Source of the DNA: Puniceicoccaceae bacterium Marseille-Q1082
GTDB lineage: Bacteria; Verrucomicrobiota; Verrucomicrobiia; Opitutales; Intestinicryptomonadaceae
Assembly (NCBI GenBank): GCA_904424815.1
Contig: CAJGBI010000001.1
Coordinates: forward strand, 1 to 64,000
Direction: 5' to 3'
Length of the DNA: 64,000 nucleotides
The position numbers and the translations under genes were made by a program. Of this stretch, positions 1-11,467 are shown piece by piece. Position 1 is the stretch's first letter. Every line of letters starts with the position of its first letter. The notes beneath the pieces are model-generated. The model was given only the letters and a program-made list of their open reading frames with translations. It did not search any database and was not told the origin of the DNA.

Positions 1-37
1 GGGGTAGACTGTTTTTGAGAAAGGAATTATATTGGTC

Positions 38-1465
38 ATGAAAAAAGTGTTTTCTTTTGCGGTCCTTGCCGCCGCTTTCGCGCCGTTCGCGCATTTGTTT
101 GCGCAGACGTTCACCCTTACGCAGTACGATAAATTCGCCAACTGGACTTCGCCCGACATTTGGAGCATAGAGGGCGAAACCTCCCAAACGTATCCGTTGG
201 AAAGCGGCGATGTCGTCATGCACAACGACAGCCAAACTTTCAGCCAGGTCATTATGGTTAACGCTTCCGTCAACATAGATTCGCTCGATATCGCCCTTAG
301 GGGAGGCGGCGGCAACCATTTCAAATTGTTGGTTTCCTCCGGAAGAACCATGCAGATTTCCGAAGATTCCACAATAAACGCCTCTTATGCTTGGTATCAA
401 TTTATGCTCGGTGGAACCGGATCGATAAATTTCCGAAAGAATTTGACTCTGAAAAACGACATATCGGATCTCGGATCTTCGCAGGCGTCGTTAATTTCAT
501 TGGGGGAATCCAACACCGACCCGCTCTCTTTGCTGAGAATAGCCGGCGATCTGAATATAGAGAAAAACGCTTCGGGCGATATGCGCGTATATATGAACGC
601 CAACAACATCACTATTGGCGGAAACATAAATATCGCGCAGGGAGCGCAGCTGCATCTCGCGCGCTGCGTCACGGGGGTTGAATCGGTTTACCGCATTGGC
701 GGAATCAACGGCGGCGGGCATCTCTTTTTGGGCTTTAATACCAATACATATTGGAACCAAAAATCCGTCGCCAATATAACTATCACAAACGGTGGGTCTT
801 GGAGCGGAACGTTCAGAAAAGAGACGACCCACGCGGACAGCCGTTTGAACGTGACGATGAGCGGCAGCGGGACGCAGGATTTCAGGGTTTCTTCGGCAAC
901 CTTTGTCGACGGCGCCACGAACTCCAACGTAATAGACACTCTTACCGTCAACAGCGGCGTTTTCAACTACGGCGCGGGCGACTTCGTTTCGGGCAGCCTT
1001 GTTCTCAACGGCGGAAAGTTCGGCGCGGCGTCTTTGATGGATTCCAGCACCTCTGCGGACGTGGGCGTCGCGCGCTTTGAAAGCGGCATATGGAATGGGG
1101 GCGCGATAATTTTGGACGTGTCGACCATAGACGCCACTTTTGACAAAATCGCGTTTTCGGGCCTCTTTGAAAAGGGCGAGGGGGAGATATCTTTGGAATT
1201 CCGGTTCGACGCCGAGGGCATGGCGGAGCTCATAGGGATGGGATTTTCCACTTTTGAGGACATGATAGTCTACGCCTCGGGGAGCTCCATAGAGGGGACC
1301 GCCCTGAACGGGGTTTCCAACGGATTCGCATGGGAGGCGGTGTTCGGCGAAACCGGCATGGACGTGACGTTTGCCGCCGTCCCGGAGCCCGCCGCTATTG
1401 CGGCTTTGTTCGGGCTTTCCGCGCTTCTTTTCGCGGCGTTCCGCGCGGGGAGAAAGCGAGGATAG
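38..1465 (+). CDS. PEP-CTERM sorting domain protein (paralogue 1)
   Basis: A secreted protein of 475 residues. It opens with a signal peptide (MKK, then a hydrophobic stretch ending near HLFAQ), continues as a beta-rich Gly/Ser/Asn-rich body, and closes with VPEPAA, a hydrophobic helix and the basic tail RAGRKRG. That tripartite C-terminus is the PEP-CTERM signal cut by an exosortase at the inner membrane. A module with IGGINGGG near residue 222 recurs in the proteins at 45025, 54083 and 60903. ATG 38 is 12 bases after AAGGA (21-25); TTG 32, 6 bases after it, is an alternative start. The biological role is unknown; the family is usually linked to exopolysaccharide or surface assembly. Confidence 0.88.
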   Translation: MKKVFSFAVLAAAFAPFAHLFAQTFTLTQYDKFANWTSPDIWSIEGETSQTYPLESGDVVMHNDSQTFSQVIMVNASVNIDSLDIALRGGGGNHFKLLVSSGRTMQISEDSTINASYAWYQFMLGGTGSINFRKNLTLKNDISDLGSSQASLISLGESNTDPLSLLRIAGDLNIEKNASGDMRVYMNANNITIGGNINIAQGAQLHLARCVTGVESVYRIGGINGGGHLFLGFNTNTYWNQKSVANITITNGGSWSGTFRKETTHADSRLNVTMSGSGTQDFRVSSATFVDGATNSNVIDTLTVNSGVFNYGAGDFVSGSLVLNGGKFGAASLMDSSTSADVGVARFESGIWNGGAIILDVSTIDATFDKIAFSGLFEKGEGEISLEFRFDAEGMAELIGMGFSTFEDMIVYASGSSIEGTALNGVSNGFAWEAVFGETGMDVTFAAVPEPAAIAALFGLSALLFAAFRAGRKRG

Positions 1466-1547
1466 GGAATGCGATTCCTGTTTTTCCGGCATCGGCTTCG
1501 CTTAATTCGCGTCCGCGCGGCCGGTTCATATCCCGCCTGAAATGCGG

Positions 1548-1580
1548 AAAATGCGCGCTTCTTTTGGGCGCGCATTTTTT
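1548..1580 (+). terminator. Rho-independent terminator after PEP-CTERM gene
   Basis: The stem AAAATGCGCGC / GCGCGCATTTT encloses a 9-base loop and runs into six T. It lies 82 bases after the stop codon at 1465. Confidence 0.8.
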
Positions 1581-1880
1581 ATGCGCCCTCTCTCCGTCGG
1601 CGGCGCGTGTTAAGCCGCGGCGAAATAGGAAAATTGAAGCTTTCCGCGCCCGCTTTCTTTATTTTGCCGCGTCTTGCGGTTGATCTTTCCATGTGATTGC
1701 AATTCCCTATTTACATGGAAAATTCAAAGTTTTTTGCCGCTTTAATATTGCCGTTTCCATTTTTTTTTGAGCGAAGCGCCGCATAGTTTGCGTATGGCGT
1801 CAAGATACCCGAAAGCCGAAAGCCCGGCCTGTCCAGGGGCATTGTTTTGATTTGTAAAAAAACGGCCGTTTGGGGCGCAA

Positions 1881-1911
1881 AAAAAAGGCGCGCCAGAAAG
1901 CGCGCCTTTTT
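1881..1911 (-). terminator. Terminator of pnp
   Basis: A stem of GGCGCGC / GCGCGCC is flanked by A-run and T-run. Read on the minus strand it ends in six T, 17 bases beyond the pnp stop. The symmetry means it could also stop plus-strand transcription. Confidence 0.8.
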
Positions 1912-1928
1912 CGGAATGGATTTTCCCC

Positions 1929-4076
1929 TTACCTCGACTTGGGCTCGTAGGGGATTCCCTGCTGCTCGCAGAGCGCGGCGCGGCGCGATAGGCGCACGCG
2001 GCCCTTGTCGTCAATGCCTATGCACTTGACGAGAATCTCGTCGCCGAGCTTGCAGACGTCTTCGGTCTTGTTGACGCGGAAGTCCGCGAGCTCCGATATG
2101 TGAACGAGCCCCTCTTTGCCCGGCAGGCATTCGACGAACGCGCCGAATTCCTTTATCGAGCGCACGATGCCCTTGTAGGTCTTGCCGACCTCGATTTCGC
2201 CCGTGACGAGCTCGACTTCCGAGACCGCGCGCCTCATGCTCTCTTCGCTCGTGGCGTAGATGCATACCCTGCCGGGGTGGTCGTCGTCTATGTCTATCTG
2301 CGCGCCCGAGTACTCGGTTATGCGGCGGATGTTCTTGCCTCCGGGCCCTATGAGCATTCCCGTCTTTTCGGGGTCGATCTGCACGATCTTTATGCGCGGG
2401 GCGCAGGGCTTGAGCTCCTTGTTTGGCTCGGCGATGGCTTCCGCCATTATGCCGAGAATCTTCATGCGCACGTCGTGGTTGCGGTAGATTGCCTCTTTCG
2501 CGATGTCGATTGGCAGCCCGTCGATTTTAAGGTCGAGCTGGAAGCCGGTGATGCCGTTTTTGGTTCCGCAGATTTTGAAATCCATGTCGCCGAAGTGGTC
2601 TTCCGCGCCGATGATGTCGGTGAGGACGACGTGTTTGACGATTTTGCCGCTTTCGTCCTTGCGCGTGACGAGCCCGCAGCTTATGCCCGATACGGGCGTC
2701 TGGATCGGGACGCCGGCGTCCATGAGGCTGAGGCAGCCGCCGCAGACGGAGGCCATGGAGGTCGAGCCGTTGGATTCCATGATTTCGGACACCACGCGGA
2801 TCGCGTAGGGGAATTCGTCCTCGGAGGGCAGCACCGGCAGAAGCGAGCGTTCGGCGAGCGCGCCGTGCCCGATTTCGCGGCGGCCAGGGCTGCCGAAGCG
2901 GCCGGTTTCGCCGACGGAGTAGGGCGGGAAGTTGTAGTGCAGTATGAATGACTTTTCCTTGGTGCCGCCGGTAAGCCCGTCGAGCTCCTGGCAGTCGCGG
3001 CTGGTGCCGAGGGTGGTGAGCACGAGCGCCTGGGTCTCTCCGCGCGAGAACAGCGCGCTGCCGTGGACGCGCGGCAGAACTCCCGTCTTGGCGGTTATCG
3101 GGCGGAGATCCATGTAGGTTCTGCCGTCGCACCTCTTGCCGGCGTCGAGAATGTTGTCGCGGTAGACTTTTTCCTGCAATTCTTCAAACGCCATCTTGAT
3201 TTGCGCCATGTCGAATTCATCTTCGCCGACCTTGCCCTTGACGAATTCGGCGGTTTCCTCCATGAGCGCGTCGACGTCCGCCTGCCTCTTGAGCTTGCTG
3301 TCCTGGAAGACGGCGTCGAGGAGCCTGCCGCCGACGTATTCGGAGCACATCCGCATGATTTCGGGCTTGCAGAGCACCAGCGGGAATTCGCGCTTGGGCT
3401 TGCCGCAGAGCTTGGCGAGCTCGCGCTGGGCGGCGATGATTTTCTGTATCTGAACCTGCGCGAATTCGAGAGCCTCTATGAACCTGTCTTCGGGGCACTG
3501 CTCGGCAGAGCCTTCAATCATCATCATTTCGCGCTCGTTGCCTACGTAGATGAGGTCGAGGGTTGAGTCGAGCATCTGATCGTGCGTGGGGTTGACGACA
3601 AATTCGCCGTCGATTTCGCCGATTCTGACGCCGCCTATCGGGCCGTTCCACGGTATGTCGGAAATGAGGAGCGCGGCGGAGGCGCCGTTGACCATGAGGA
3701 TGTCGGGGTCGTTTGCCATGTCGGCCGACAGCAACAGGCCGATGACCTGCACTTCGTTCATGAAACCCTTGGGGAAGAGCGGGCGCAGGGGCCTGTCGCA
3801 GAGGCGGGAGGTGAGGATTTCCTTTTCGTTGGGGCGGCCTTCGCGCTTGAAGTATCCGCCGGGGAATTTGCCCGCCGCGGAGAAAGTTTCGCGGTAGTCC
3901 ACCGTGAGCGGGAAGAAGTCCTGCCCGTCGCGCAGGGCGCCCGCGGCGGTCGCCGTGACGAGGAGGTTGGTTTCGCCCATGCTTATTGTCACCGAGCCGT
4001 TCGCCTGCTTGGCTATCGAGCCGGTGGAGATTTTTATTCCGAGGCCTTCGACCTCGACGCTGTATTTCTGATCCAT
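1929..4076 (-). CDS. pnp: Polyribonucleotide nucleotidyltransferase (PNPase)
   Basis: A 3'-to-5' phosphorolytic exoribonuclease and degradosome enzyme. The 715 residues match the usual family length. In order they hold two RNase PH domains (second one with [12 protein letters not shown] and the SMASVCGG region), a KH domain ([15 protein letters not shown]) and an S1 domain at the C-terminus ([19 protein letters not shown]). The start [10 protein letters not shown] at 4076 is chosen over an upstream in-frame ATG because AAAGGA precedes it by a normal distance and family homology begins there. It follows mutL on the same strand. Unlike in many bacteria it is not next to rpsO, which is about 7 kb away on the other strand. 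Confidence 0.97.
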   Translation of the reverse strand: MDQKYSVEVEGLGIKISTGSIAKQANGSVTISMGETNLLVTATAAGALRDGQDFFPLTVDYRETFSAAGKFPGGYFKREGRPNEKEILTSRLCDRPLRPLFPKGFMNEVQVIGLLLSADMANDPDILMVNGASAALLISDIPWNGPIGGVRIGEIDGEFVVNPTHDQMLDSTLDLIYVGNEREMMMIEGSAEQCPEDRFIEALEFAQVQIQKIIAAQRELAKLCGKPKREFPLVLCKPEIMRMCSEYVGGRLLDAVFQDSKLKRQADVDALMEETAEFVKGKVGEDEFDMAQIKMAFEELQEKVYRDNILDAGKRCDGRTYMDLRPITAKTGVLPRVHGSALFSRGETQALVLTTLGTSRDCQELDGLTGGTKEKSFILHYNFPPYSVGETGRFGSPGRREIGHGALAERSLLPVLPSEDEFPYAIRVVSEIMESNGSTSMASVCGGCLSLMDAGVPIQTPVSGISCGLVTRKDESGKIVKHVVLTDIIGAEDHFGDMDFKICGTKNGITGFQLDLKIDGLPIDIAKEAIYRNHDVRMKILGIMAEAIAEPNKELKPCAPRIKIVQIDPEKTGMLIGPGGKNIRRITEYSGAQIDIDDDHPGRVCIYATSEESMRRAVSEVELVTGEIEVGKTYKGIVRSIKEFGAFVECLPGKEGLVHISELADFRVNKTEDVCKLGDEILVKCIGIDDKGRVRLSRRAALCEQQGIPYEPKSR

Positions 4077-4353
4077 TATTTTTTCCTTTTGTGCAGCCGG
4101 ACGGTTGGGACGTTTCGGGCGTGCGATTGCTTTTTGCGGGCGCCTGTCCGCGCCCGGATATATTTTTTGCGAATATACGCCTTTTAACAAATCACCGAAG
4201 GCGCGGCGTGTCCAGCCAAATTAAAGGGCGGTGGAAGATTTCCCGCGGGGCGGCTGGCAACGTGCGGCGCGGAGTCCCGCAGGGGCTAAGCGCCGGGCTG
4301 GGCGCGGCAAAGCGGCGGGAGGCTCAAAGAACGCGCGCCCGCCATGCGAAGCC

Positions 4354-5052
4354 TCAGGAATTTTCGCCGAATAGCGAGAGCAGGCGCGCGTGGGATATTT
4401 CGTAGAGCGTCTTTCTGCCGTCGGGGGAAGTCATGTGCATGGGGCATTCGAGCAGCTCGGATAGCAGCGAAACGGCGGACTCCTCGGCGCATAAGAACCC
4501 GCCCATGCCGATGCGCGCCGCCGCCGCCGCCGCGAAAATCTCGTCCCCGAGCCGTTTGTTGCGCCGCCCTATTCCGCCCTCCGCGGAGCTTTCCACAATG
4601 TCGCGCACGAACTTTTCGGTTTCCGAAAATTCGAGCCACGCGGGAGCCGCGGATATGCGGTAATATCCCTTTCCGAAGTCGTCGATCTCAAACCCGCACG
4701 ACTCGAACAACCCCCTATTGGCGCGGAAAAATTCGTCGTCCGCGGGGGAGAATCCGATTGTCGCGGGCAGCAGAAGCTTTTGCGAGGCCGCCTTTCGCCC
4801 TTCGAGCGACTTCATTATGCGGTTGAAGCCGACCCTGCGCAAAGCCGCCAAAACCGACATTACGGCGAGCGACTTGGGCGTCTCGAAGCGCGAACCTGCG
4901 GGCCGCGCAGCCGACGTACCGCCAGCCCCACGCTGCGGAGAGCGGGGCGCGCGCGTTTTCCGTTCCGGCGCGGGCGTCGGAGAGCGGCGCGGGGGGGCAG
5001 AAATTTTGGGGCGGCGCGGGGCGGTGCGTCGAGCGCGGCGGAGGGTTCGCAT
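4354..5052 (-). pseudogene. mutL: MutL C-terminal part, out of frame with N-terminus
   Basis: The reading frame after about 4,960 encodes the C-terminal dimerisation domain of MutL: FNRIMKSLEGRKAASQKLLL, then FFRANRGLFESCGFEIDDFG, and a closing CPMHMTSPDGRKTLYEISHA. It is in a different frame from the N-terminal ATPase part. The two frames meet in a GC-rich linker at a run of seven G (4991-4997 on the plus strand). One extra base there would join them. A third frame encodes a plausible stretch WRYVGCAARRFAL just before FETPKSLAVM, so two single-base shifts are also possible. Residues before about 4,960 are probably not native. Sequencing error, pseudogene and phase variation cannot be separated here. 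Confidence 0.65.
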
Positions 5053-6224
5053 ACGCCGCGCGCCGGACCGGAGGGGACGAGAGACTCCGCGGTTCTGTCC
5101 AATACCGCGCGCGGGGGGGGCGCGGATTCAAAACGTTCTCCGAATTCCGGAGGCCCGCCGAAGCGTCCGGAGGATTCCGCGGCGCCCCCGAAAGCTTCCC
5201 TCGGCGCCCCAAAAGGCTCCGAAAGCGAAAATGCCCCCAGCCTCTCGGAGATCGCGCCGGTTAAAAATTCCCTGACGGCGAATTCGTTTTTCAGCCTGAC
5301 TTCGCGCTTGGCGGGGTGCACGTTGACGTCCACCGACGCGGGGTCGAGCTCCAAAAACAGGAATGCGCCCGCAAACCTGCCCTTGGGAACGAACTGCGAG
5401 TACGCCTCTTTTACGGCGGAATACGCCGCCCTGCATTCCACGGGCCTGCCGTTTATGAAAAAGCATATGTTGCGCGACGTCGCGAACGATTCCCCGGGCG
5501 AGAGTATCGCGCCAGAAACTCTCATTCCGTTCCTCTCCGAGGCTTTCAGCTCGACGAGGTTTTCCGCGGCGGCGCCGCCGAAGATTTTCGCGACCCGCGC
5601 CACGACGCCGAGCCCGCCTTCGGAGCGGAAGAGCGTTTTGGAATTTTCCATGAGGGTTATCGAAAGCCGCGGGAGGGCGAGCGCGTAGAGCCTGCAAAGG
5701 CGCGCGATGTGCCCGGCCTCGACCCCGTCGCCCTTCAAAAACTTTCTGCGCGCGGGCACGCCGGCGAAGAGGTTTTCGACGAGTATTTCCGTGCCGCGCG
5801 CCATTCCGCATTCCTTTACGGAGAGGATTTTCCCCGCGTAGGCGTCTATCTGGGTGCCGAAAGCCTCCCCCTCGGGGCGCGTGCGCAGGCGGAATTTGCT
5901 GACGCTTGCTATCGACGGGACGGCCTCGCCCCTGAACCCGTAGGAGGATATTTTAAAGAGGTCGTCGGGGTTTGCGATTTTGCTCGTCGCGTGCTGCTCG
6001 AGGCTCATGAGAGCCTGCTGGCGCGTCATGCCGCAGCCGTTGTCGAGCACTTTTATGAAAGTCTTTCCGCCGTGCTTGAACTCCACGTCTATGCGCGTGG
6101 CTCCCGCGTCCACGGAGTTTTCCAAAAGCTCCTTCACCACCGACGCCGGCCGCTCGACGACCTCCCCCGCCGCGATTTTGTTCGCGACGTCGTCGGGCAG
6201 TATTCTTATTTCGGGCGGTTTCAT
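4860..6224 (-). CDS. mutL: DNA mismatch repair protein MutL, N-terminal part
   Basis: The N-terminal GHKL ATPase of MutL, the matchmaker of mismatch repair. Visible motifs are KELLENSVDAGATRIDVEF, DNGCGMTRQQ, SYGFRGEAVPSIASVS and VNVHPAKREVRL. The first ~330 residues are normal. The frame then crosses the linker with G8 (5113-5120) and G7 (4991-4997) and ends in out-of-frame arginine-rich sequence at 4860 instead of entering the C-terminal domain found in another frame downstream. As read, the product would lack the dimerisation domain. The start MKPPEIRILP is standard for the family. It is divergent from the esterase operon and upstream of pnp. Confidence 0.85.
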   Translation of the reverse strand: MKPPEIRILPDDVANKIAAGEVVERPASVVKELLENSVDAGATRIDVEFKHGGKTFIKVLDNGCGMTRQQALMSLEQHATSKIANPDDLFKISSYGFRGEAVPSIASVSKFRLRTRPEGEAFGTQIDAYAGKILSVKECGMARGTEILVENLFAGVPARRKFLKGDGVEAGHIARLCRLYALALPRLSITLMENSKTLFRSEGGLGVVARVAKIFGGAAAENLVELKASERNGMRVSGAILSPGESFATSRNICFFINGRPVECRAAYSAVKEAYSQFVPKGRFAGAFLFLELDPASVDVNVHPAKREVRLKNEFAVREFLTGAISERLGAFSLSEPFGAPREAFGGAAESSGRFGGPPEFGERFESAPPPRAVLDRTAESLVPSGPARGVCEPSAALDAPPRAAPKFLPPRAALRRPRRNGKRARPALRSVGLAVRRLRGPQVRASRRPSRSP

Positions 6225-6356
6225 TCGGATATTGCGGGCTTTTCAAAAAAGATAATTTCAAAATCCGCGCGACATCAAGGCAAAATGTCTTCGCAAACGC
6301 GCCGTTTGGTCACTATACGGTTGACGCGCCGCGTTTTGGAGTATTCCATATCCGGC

Positions 6357-7274
6357 ATGAAGGCATTTGAAATTGCAGCCGTTTTCGCTGCGGCGATGGC
6401 GTCCGCCGCATGTCTGTGGGCTTCCGGCGGAACTTCCCCGAACCGCATGGGCAACCAGATTTCAGTCACGTTCGACAAGCCGCGCGACGTGTCTCTTGAA
6501 GAGGGCGTGAGGTTTTATCCCGACTGCCCCGACCCGGACGTGAAGCTCGACGTCTACTACCCCAACGAAAAGTTCAAAGGCGGAAAGGGGCCGTACCCGT
6601 GCGTGCTCGCAATCCACGGCGGCGGGTGGAGCATGGGAAATGAAAAAAAGTTCGCGATGATGTCAGCGTTCCTCGCGTCGAAGGGGTATGTCGTGGCGTG
6701 CACCACTTACAGGCTGCGCCCCGAGTATTCCATGGAGGACTGCGCATACGACGCCAAAAAAGCCCTGTGGTGGCTGAAAAAGAACGCGGCGCGCTTTGGC
6801 GGCGACCCTTCGAGGGTCGGGGTGACGGGCGGCAGCGCGGGCGGGCATCTGTCGGCGTTGCTCGCGGTGAGTTCCGGCGCCGGGCAGTGGGGCGAGATAT
6901 TTTCCGGCGGCGTCGACGACTCCGTCCAGGCCGCGGTTCCGATGGCGCCCGTGACGAACCTCGACACTTTCTCAAAGTGGAGGCTTTTTGCGGGAGGGAA
7001 CGGGAGGGAGCGCGCCCGCGCGCTTTCGCCAATCGCATACGTCGGCCCCAAAAGCCCGCCAATGCTGATATTGCACTCCGCGAAAGACCCTGTGGTGCCG
7101 GTTTCCGAGAGCGAAAACATGAAGGCCGCCTACGAAAAGGCGGGCGCGCAATGCGACATAATCCTTTACGATTCCGCCGACCACGCGTTCTGGAATGCGA
7201 AAATCTACGACCCGCTCCGCCTGCGCTCGTGGAGCGACATTGCGGATTTCTTCGACAAGACTTTGAAAAAATGA
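6357..7274 (+). CDS. Secreted alpha/beta-hydrolase esterase (copy 1)
   Basis: A 305-residue exported carboxylesterase of the BD-FAE / acetyl-esterase type. After a signal peptide (to about residue 24) come the oxyanion motif HGGGW (87-91), the nucleophile elbow GGSAGG with Ser160, Asp244 in AKDPVVP and His276 in DHAFWN, so the catalytic set is complete. Such enzymes usually remove acyl groups from polysaccharides or small esters; the substrate is not known. Its stop overlaps the next start (ATGA at 7271-7274). A long stretch is nearly identical at DNA level to the esterase at 7432, which points to recent duplication or gene conversion. Confidence 0.88.
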   Translation: MKAFEIAAVFAAAMASAACLWASGGTSPNRMGNQISVTFDKPRDVSLEEGVRFYPDCPDPDVKLDVYYPNEKFKGGKGPYPCVLAIHGGGWSMGNEKKFAMMSAFLASKGYVVACTTYRLRPEYSMEDCAYDAKKALWWLKKNAARFGGDPSRVGVTGGSAGGHLSALLAVSSGAGQWGEIFSGGVDDSVQAAVPMAPVTNLDTFSKWRLFAGGNGRERARALSPIAYVGPKSPPMLILHSAKDPVVPVSESENMKAAYEKAGAQCDIILYDSADHAFWNAKIYDPLRLRSWSDIADFFDKTLKK

Positions 7275-7435
7275 CTCGCGAAATTTCCATAGCGGCGGTT
7301 TTTTGCGCCTGCGCGCTCGCTCTTTCGGCGTGCGCGACGCATTCCGTTTCGGGGCCGAACGGGACATATGAAACGACCGTCCAGAATCCAGCGGGGTGGA
7401 TCGCCAATCTGGTAAAGGTTTTGACTGAAAAATGA
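7271..7435 (+). CDS. Small lipoprotein, 54 aa
   Basis: A short gene coupled by ATGA overlaps on both sides (7271-7274 and 7432-7435). The product starts MTREISIAAVFC and has a hydrophobic segment ending in the lipobox LSAC, followed by about 35 polar residues ending WIANLVKVLTEK. It is probably a processed lipoprotein with a very small mature domain. No family was recognised. Its place between two duplicated esterases suggests a partner role or a remnant of the duplicated unit. Confidence 0.7.
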   Translation: MTREISIAAVFCACALALSACATHSVSGPNGTYETTVQNPAGWIANLVKVLTEK

Positions 7436-8342
7436 GGGCGCTGGGGGTTTTCTTTTGCGCGGCGCTCGCCGCGCTTTCGTCGCCCTTTGCGGACGCCTCC
7501 GGCGGGCGTTGCGCCGGAAGGGCGGGCAACCAGATTGCAGTCGCGTTCGACATTCCCGCGGGCGTTTCAATCGAGGAGGGAATCCGCTATTTTCCCGAGT
7601 GCCCCGACCCGGACGTGAAGCTCGACGTCTACTACCCCAACGAAAAGTTCAAAGGCGGAAATGGGCCGTACCCGTGCGCGCTCGCAATCCACGGCGGCGG
7701 GTGGAGCATGGGGAGCGAAAAGAAGTTCGCGATGATGGCGGCTTTTCTTGCTTCAAGAGGGTATGTGGCGGCGTGCATATCGTACCGCCTTTGGCCCGAG
7801 TACGGCTGGGACTGCGCGCTGTCGGACGGCAAGCGCGCGCTGGCGTGGCTGAAAAAAAACGCCGCGCGCTTCGGCGGCGACCCCTCGAGAACGGGGGTGG
7901 TGGGCGGCTCTTCGGGCGGCGTGATGGCGGTCCAGCTCGCCGCGACTTCCGGCTCTTTTTGGAGCTCCGGCATCTTCGGCGGGGCGGACGACTCCGTGCG
8001 GGCGTGCGTAGCGATGGCGGCGGGCTGCGACATGACAACCCCCCGCCGCTTCCGTAGAATGTTCGGCGGCGACCGCGCCAAGGCGGCGCGCTATTCGCCG
8101 TACTCGTATCTGACCCCCGCGATGCCGCCGGTTCTCCTATTGCACGCCGAGCGCGACCCCGCCGTCGCTTCCGGAGAGAGCCGCATGCTCAAATCCGCGC
8201 TGTGCGCGCTCGGGACGGAGTGCGAGGCCGTGTTCTACGACTGCGCCGACCACGCGTTCTGGAACGTCAAGCCCGACGACCCCTTCCGCCTGCGCTCGTG
8301 GGAGGATGCGGCAAATTTTTTCGACAGAAAGCTCAAGGGCAA

Positions 8343-8346
<4 letters not shown>
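7432..8346 (+). CDS. Secreted alpha/beta-hydrolase esterase (copy 2)
   Basis: A 304-residue paralogue of the esterase at 6357 with the same layout: signal peptide, HGGGW (87-91), GGSSGG with Ser160, Asp242 in AERDPAV, His274 in DHAFWN. The stretch DVKLDVYYPNEKFKGG is identical in both proteins, and the flanking DNA is nearly identical too, while the lid region (about 200-225) differs, which may change substrate choice. It overlaps the lipoprotein gene upstream and mpl downstream by 4 bases each. Confidence 0.87.
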
Positions 8347-9761
<1,415 letters not shown>

Positions 9762-9775
9762 AAATGGAGGAAAAA

Positions 9776-10873
9776 ATGAAGAAAATATTGACGATTGCCG
9801 TTCTCGCCGCAGCGTCGGTATGCGCCGCGCGCCAAACCCACCCGCCGGACTTGAAACTTGACAATCCGCCCAAACTTCAAGACGGAGGGTCGTTTTCAAT
9901 GGTCGTGTTGGGAGATCCCCAAACGTATGTGAAAAATACTTTCTCGCAGCCGATATTCGAGCTCATGACCGCATGGACGGCGGCCCACAAAGACGCGCTG
10001 AAAATAAAAGCCGTCCTGTGCACGGGGGATTTGGTCGAGCGCAACGACACCCCGACGGCTTTTGCGCAATTCAGGGGCGACGCCAACGGGAACGCCCCGA
10101 GTTTTGCACAGTGGGAGTTCGTGGCGCGGGCGTTTTCGCGTCTCGACGGGGAAATCCCGTATGTGCTCTGCACCGGCAACCACGACTACGGCTATGAGAG
10201 TTCCGAAAACCGCCAGACGCGCTTCGGCGACTATTTCCCCGTCTCGAAAAATCCGCTTTGGAGGGACTGCCTCGTAGCGGCCTTCCCGAACGCCGAGGGC
10301 AAAATGACCCTCGAAAATGCGGCGTTTGAATTTTTCGACCGGAATTGGGGTAAAATCCTCGTAGTGTCGCTTGAATTTGCGCCGCGCGACGAAGCTTTGG
10401 AATGGGCCGAAAGCCTGTTGAAGAGCGAGAAGTTTAAAGGGCATAAGGCGATACTCCTGACCCATTCCGTATTGCGCGTGAAAAAAGGTTTGGCGGAGAT
10501 AATGGAGAAGGAGTCCTACAAGCTCCGGCCCCGCAACTGGGGGGCGGCCGTGATGGAGAAGCTCGTGCGCGGTTCGGACGGCATAAAGCTCGTCGTCTGC
10601 GGGCATTCGGGGGATCCGTCAAGAATGGCGGCGATGGTCGAATACAAAAACGCGAAGGGCGCGAAAATTCCGATAGTCATGTTTAATCCGCAGGCTGTCG
10701 GAGGCTGGCACGGAAACGGCGGAGACGGCTGGCTGCGCATAATGGAGTTTATGCCCGACGGCAAAACGGTGTCAATGCGCACTTATTCCCCCCTGTTTGC
10801 GGCTTCCGAAAAAACCCAGCATCTGTCGTGGAACCGCGATGCGGACAGCGAATTTGAAATAGTTCTCGAATGA
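9776..10873 (+). CDS. Secreted metallophosphoesterase
   Basis: A 365-residue calcineurin-like phosphoesterase with an N-terminal signal peptide (MKKILTIAVLAAASVCAA). Metal ligands are visible in GDPQTY, CTGDLVE, GNHDYGY, LLTHS and VCGHSGDP, the standard order for a dinuclear metal centre. The substrate cannot be told. ATG 9776 is chosen because GGAGG (9766-9770) is 5 bases upstream; ATG 9758 in the same frame overlaps the mpl stop (ATGA) and is the alternative. It is the last gene of the operon that starts at 6357. Confidence 0.88.
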   Translation: MKKILTIAVLAAASVCAARQTHPPDLKLDNPPKLQDGGSFSMVVLGDPQTYVKNTFSQPIFELMTAWTAAHKDALKIKAVLCTGDLVERNDTPTAFAQFRGDANGNAPSFAQWEFVARAFSRLDGEIPYVLCTGNHDYGYESSENRQTRFGDYFPVSKNPLWRDCLVAAFPNAEGKMTLENAAFEFFDRNWGKILVVSLEFAPRDEALEWAESLLKSEKFKGHKAILLTHSVLRVKKGLAEIMEKESYKLRPRNWGAAVMEKLVRGSDGIKLVVCGHSGDPSRMAAMVEYKNAKGAKIPIVMFNPQAVGGWHGNGGDGWLRIMEFMPDGKTVSMRTYSPLFAASEKTQHLSWNRDADSEFEIVLE

Positions 10874-11108
10874 TTTTTACCGGCGCGCTTAAAAAAAGCT
10901 TGAACGCGCGCGGGTTGTGTGGGAGCATAAAAAAAGCGTCAGAATGCGCCGCGCTCCTCCTTGCGGGAAACCGCTCGGGCCGCCGCGTCGCGTTCCGCGA
11001 AACTCCGCCCAAAAATGCGCGGAGTTCAGACGGCGGTTCCGGCACGGCGCTGGGGCGCGGCTCCTCCGGAGAGGGGCCCAAAATTCGCGCTGCAACGAAA
11101 GACTGAAA

Positions 11109-11381
11109 ATGTCCGAACACAAGACGATAAACAAACAGGAAATAATCAAGGAATTCGCCGTCGCGGAAGGCGACACGGGTTCCTGCGAAGTTCAGGTTGC
11201 GATACTTTCGGCGCGCATTGCGCACCTCACCAACCACCTCTCGACAAATAAGAAGGACTTCCACTCGCGCCGCGGGCTCATCGCAATGACGAGCCGCCGC
11301 AGAAAGCTCCTCGACTATCTCAAACGCACGTCGCTCGACCGCTACAACGCGCTCATACAGCGTTTGAAGCTCCGCCGATAA
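11109..11381 (+). CDS. rpsO: 30S ribosomal protein S15
   Basis: Ninety residues, the normal length for S15, with the typical [42 protein letters not shown] and a basic C-terminus LIQRLKLRR. It binds 16S rRNA in the central domain of the 30S subunit. A 235-base leader separates it from the phosphoesterase and may hold its promoter. A strong terminator follows at 11434. Confidence 0.97.
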   Translation: MSEHKTINKQEIIKEFAVAEGDTGSCEVQVAILSARIAHLTNHLSTNKKDFHSRRGLIAMTSRRRKLLDYLKRTSLDRYNALIQRLKLRR

Positions 11382-11433
11382 CGGCGGACGCGGCGCGCCA
11401 AGAAACGGACCGCGCGCCGGAACTTTTGCGAAT

Positions 11434-11467
11434 CCGCCGGCGGCATCGAACCGCCGGCGTTTTTTTT
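11434..11467 (+). terminator. Terminator of rpsO
   Basis: A perfect stem CGCCGGCGG / CCGCCGGCG with a 7-base loop is followed by eight T, 53 bases after the rpsO stop. The rest of 11382-11638 has no credible gene and is host DNA up to the prophage end. Confidence 0.9.

Larger units (their letters stand above)
1466..1928. other. Intergenic region, 463 bp
   Basis: No credible gene was found. It holds the terminator of the PEP-CTERM gene (1548-1580), the terminator facing pnp (1881-1911), and a spaced inverted repeat TTTCCATGT (1686-1694) / ACATGGAAA (1713-1721) with an 18-base loop. That repeat has no T-run and no assignable function. Confidence 0.6.

Noticed and set aside
2100-4187. Long plus-strand open frames opposite pnp
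   Set aside because: They are antisense to a fully conserved PNPase; GC-rich codon structure produces such frames.
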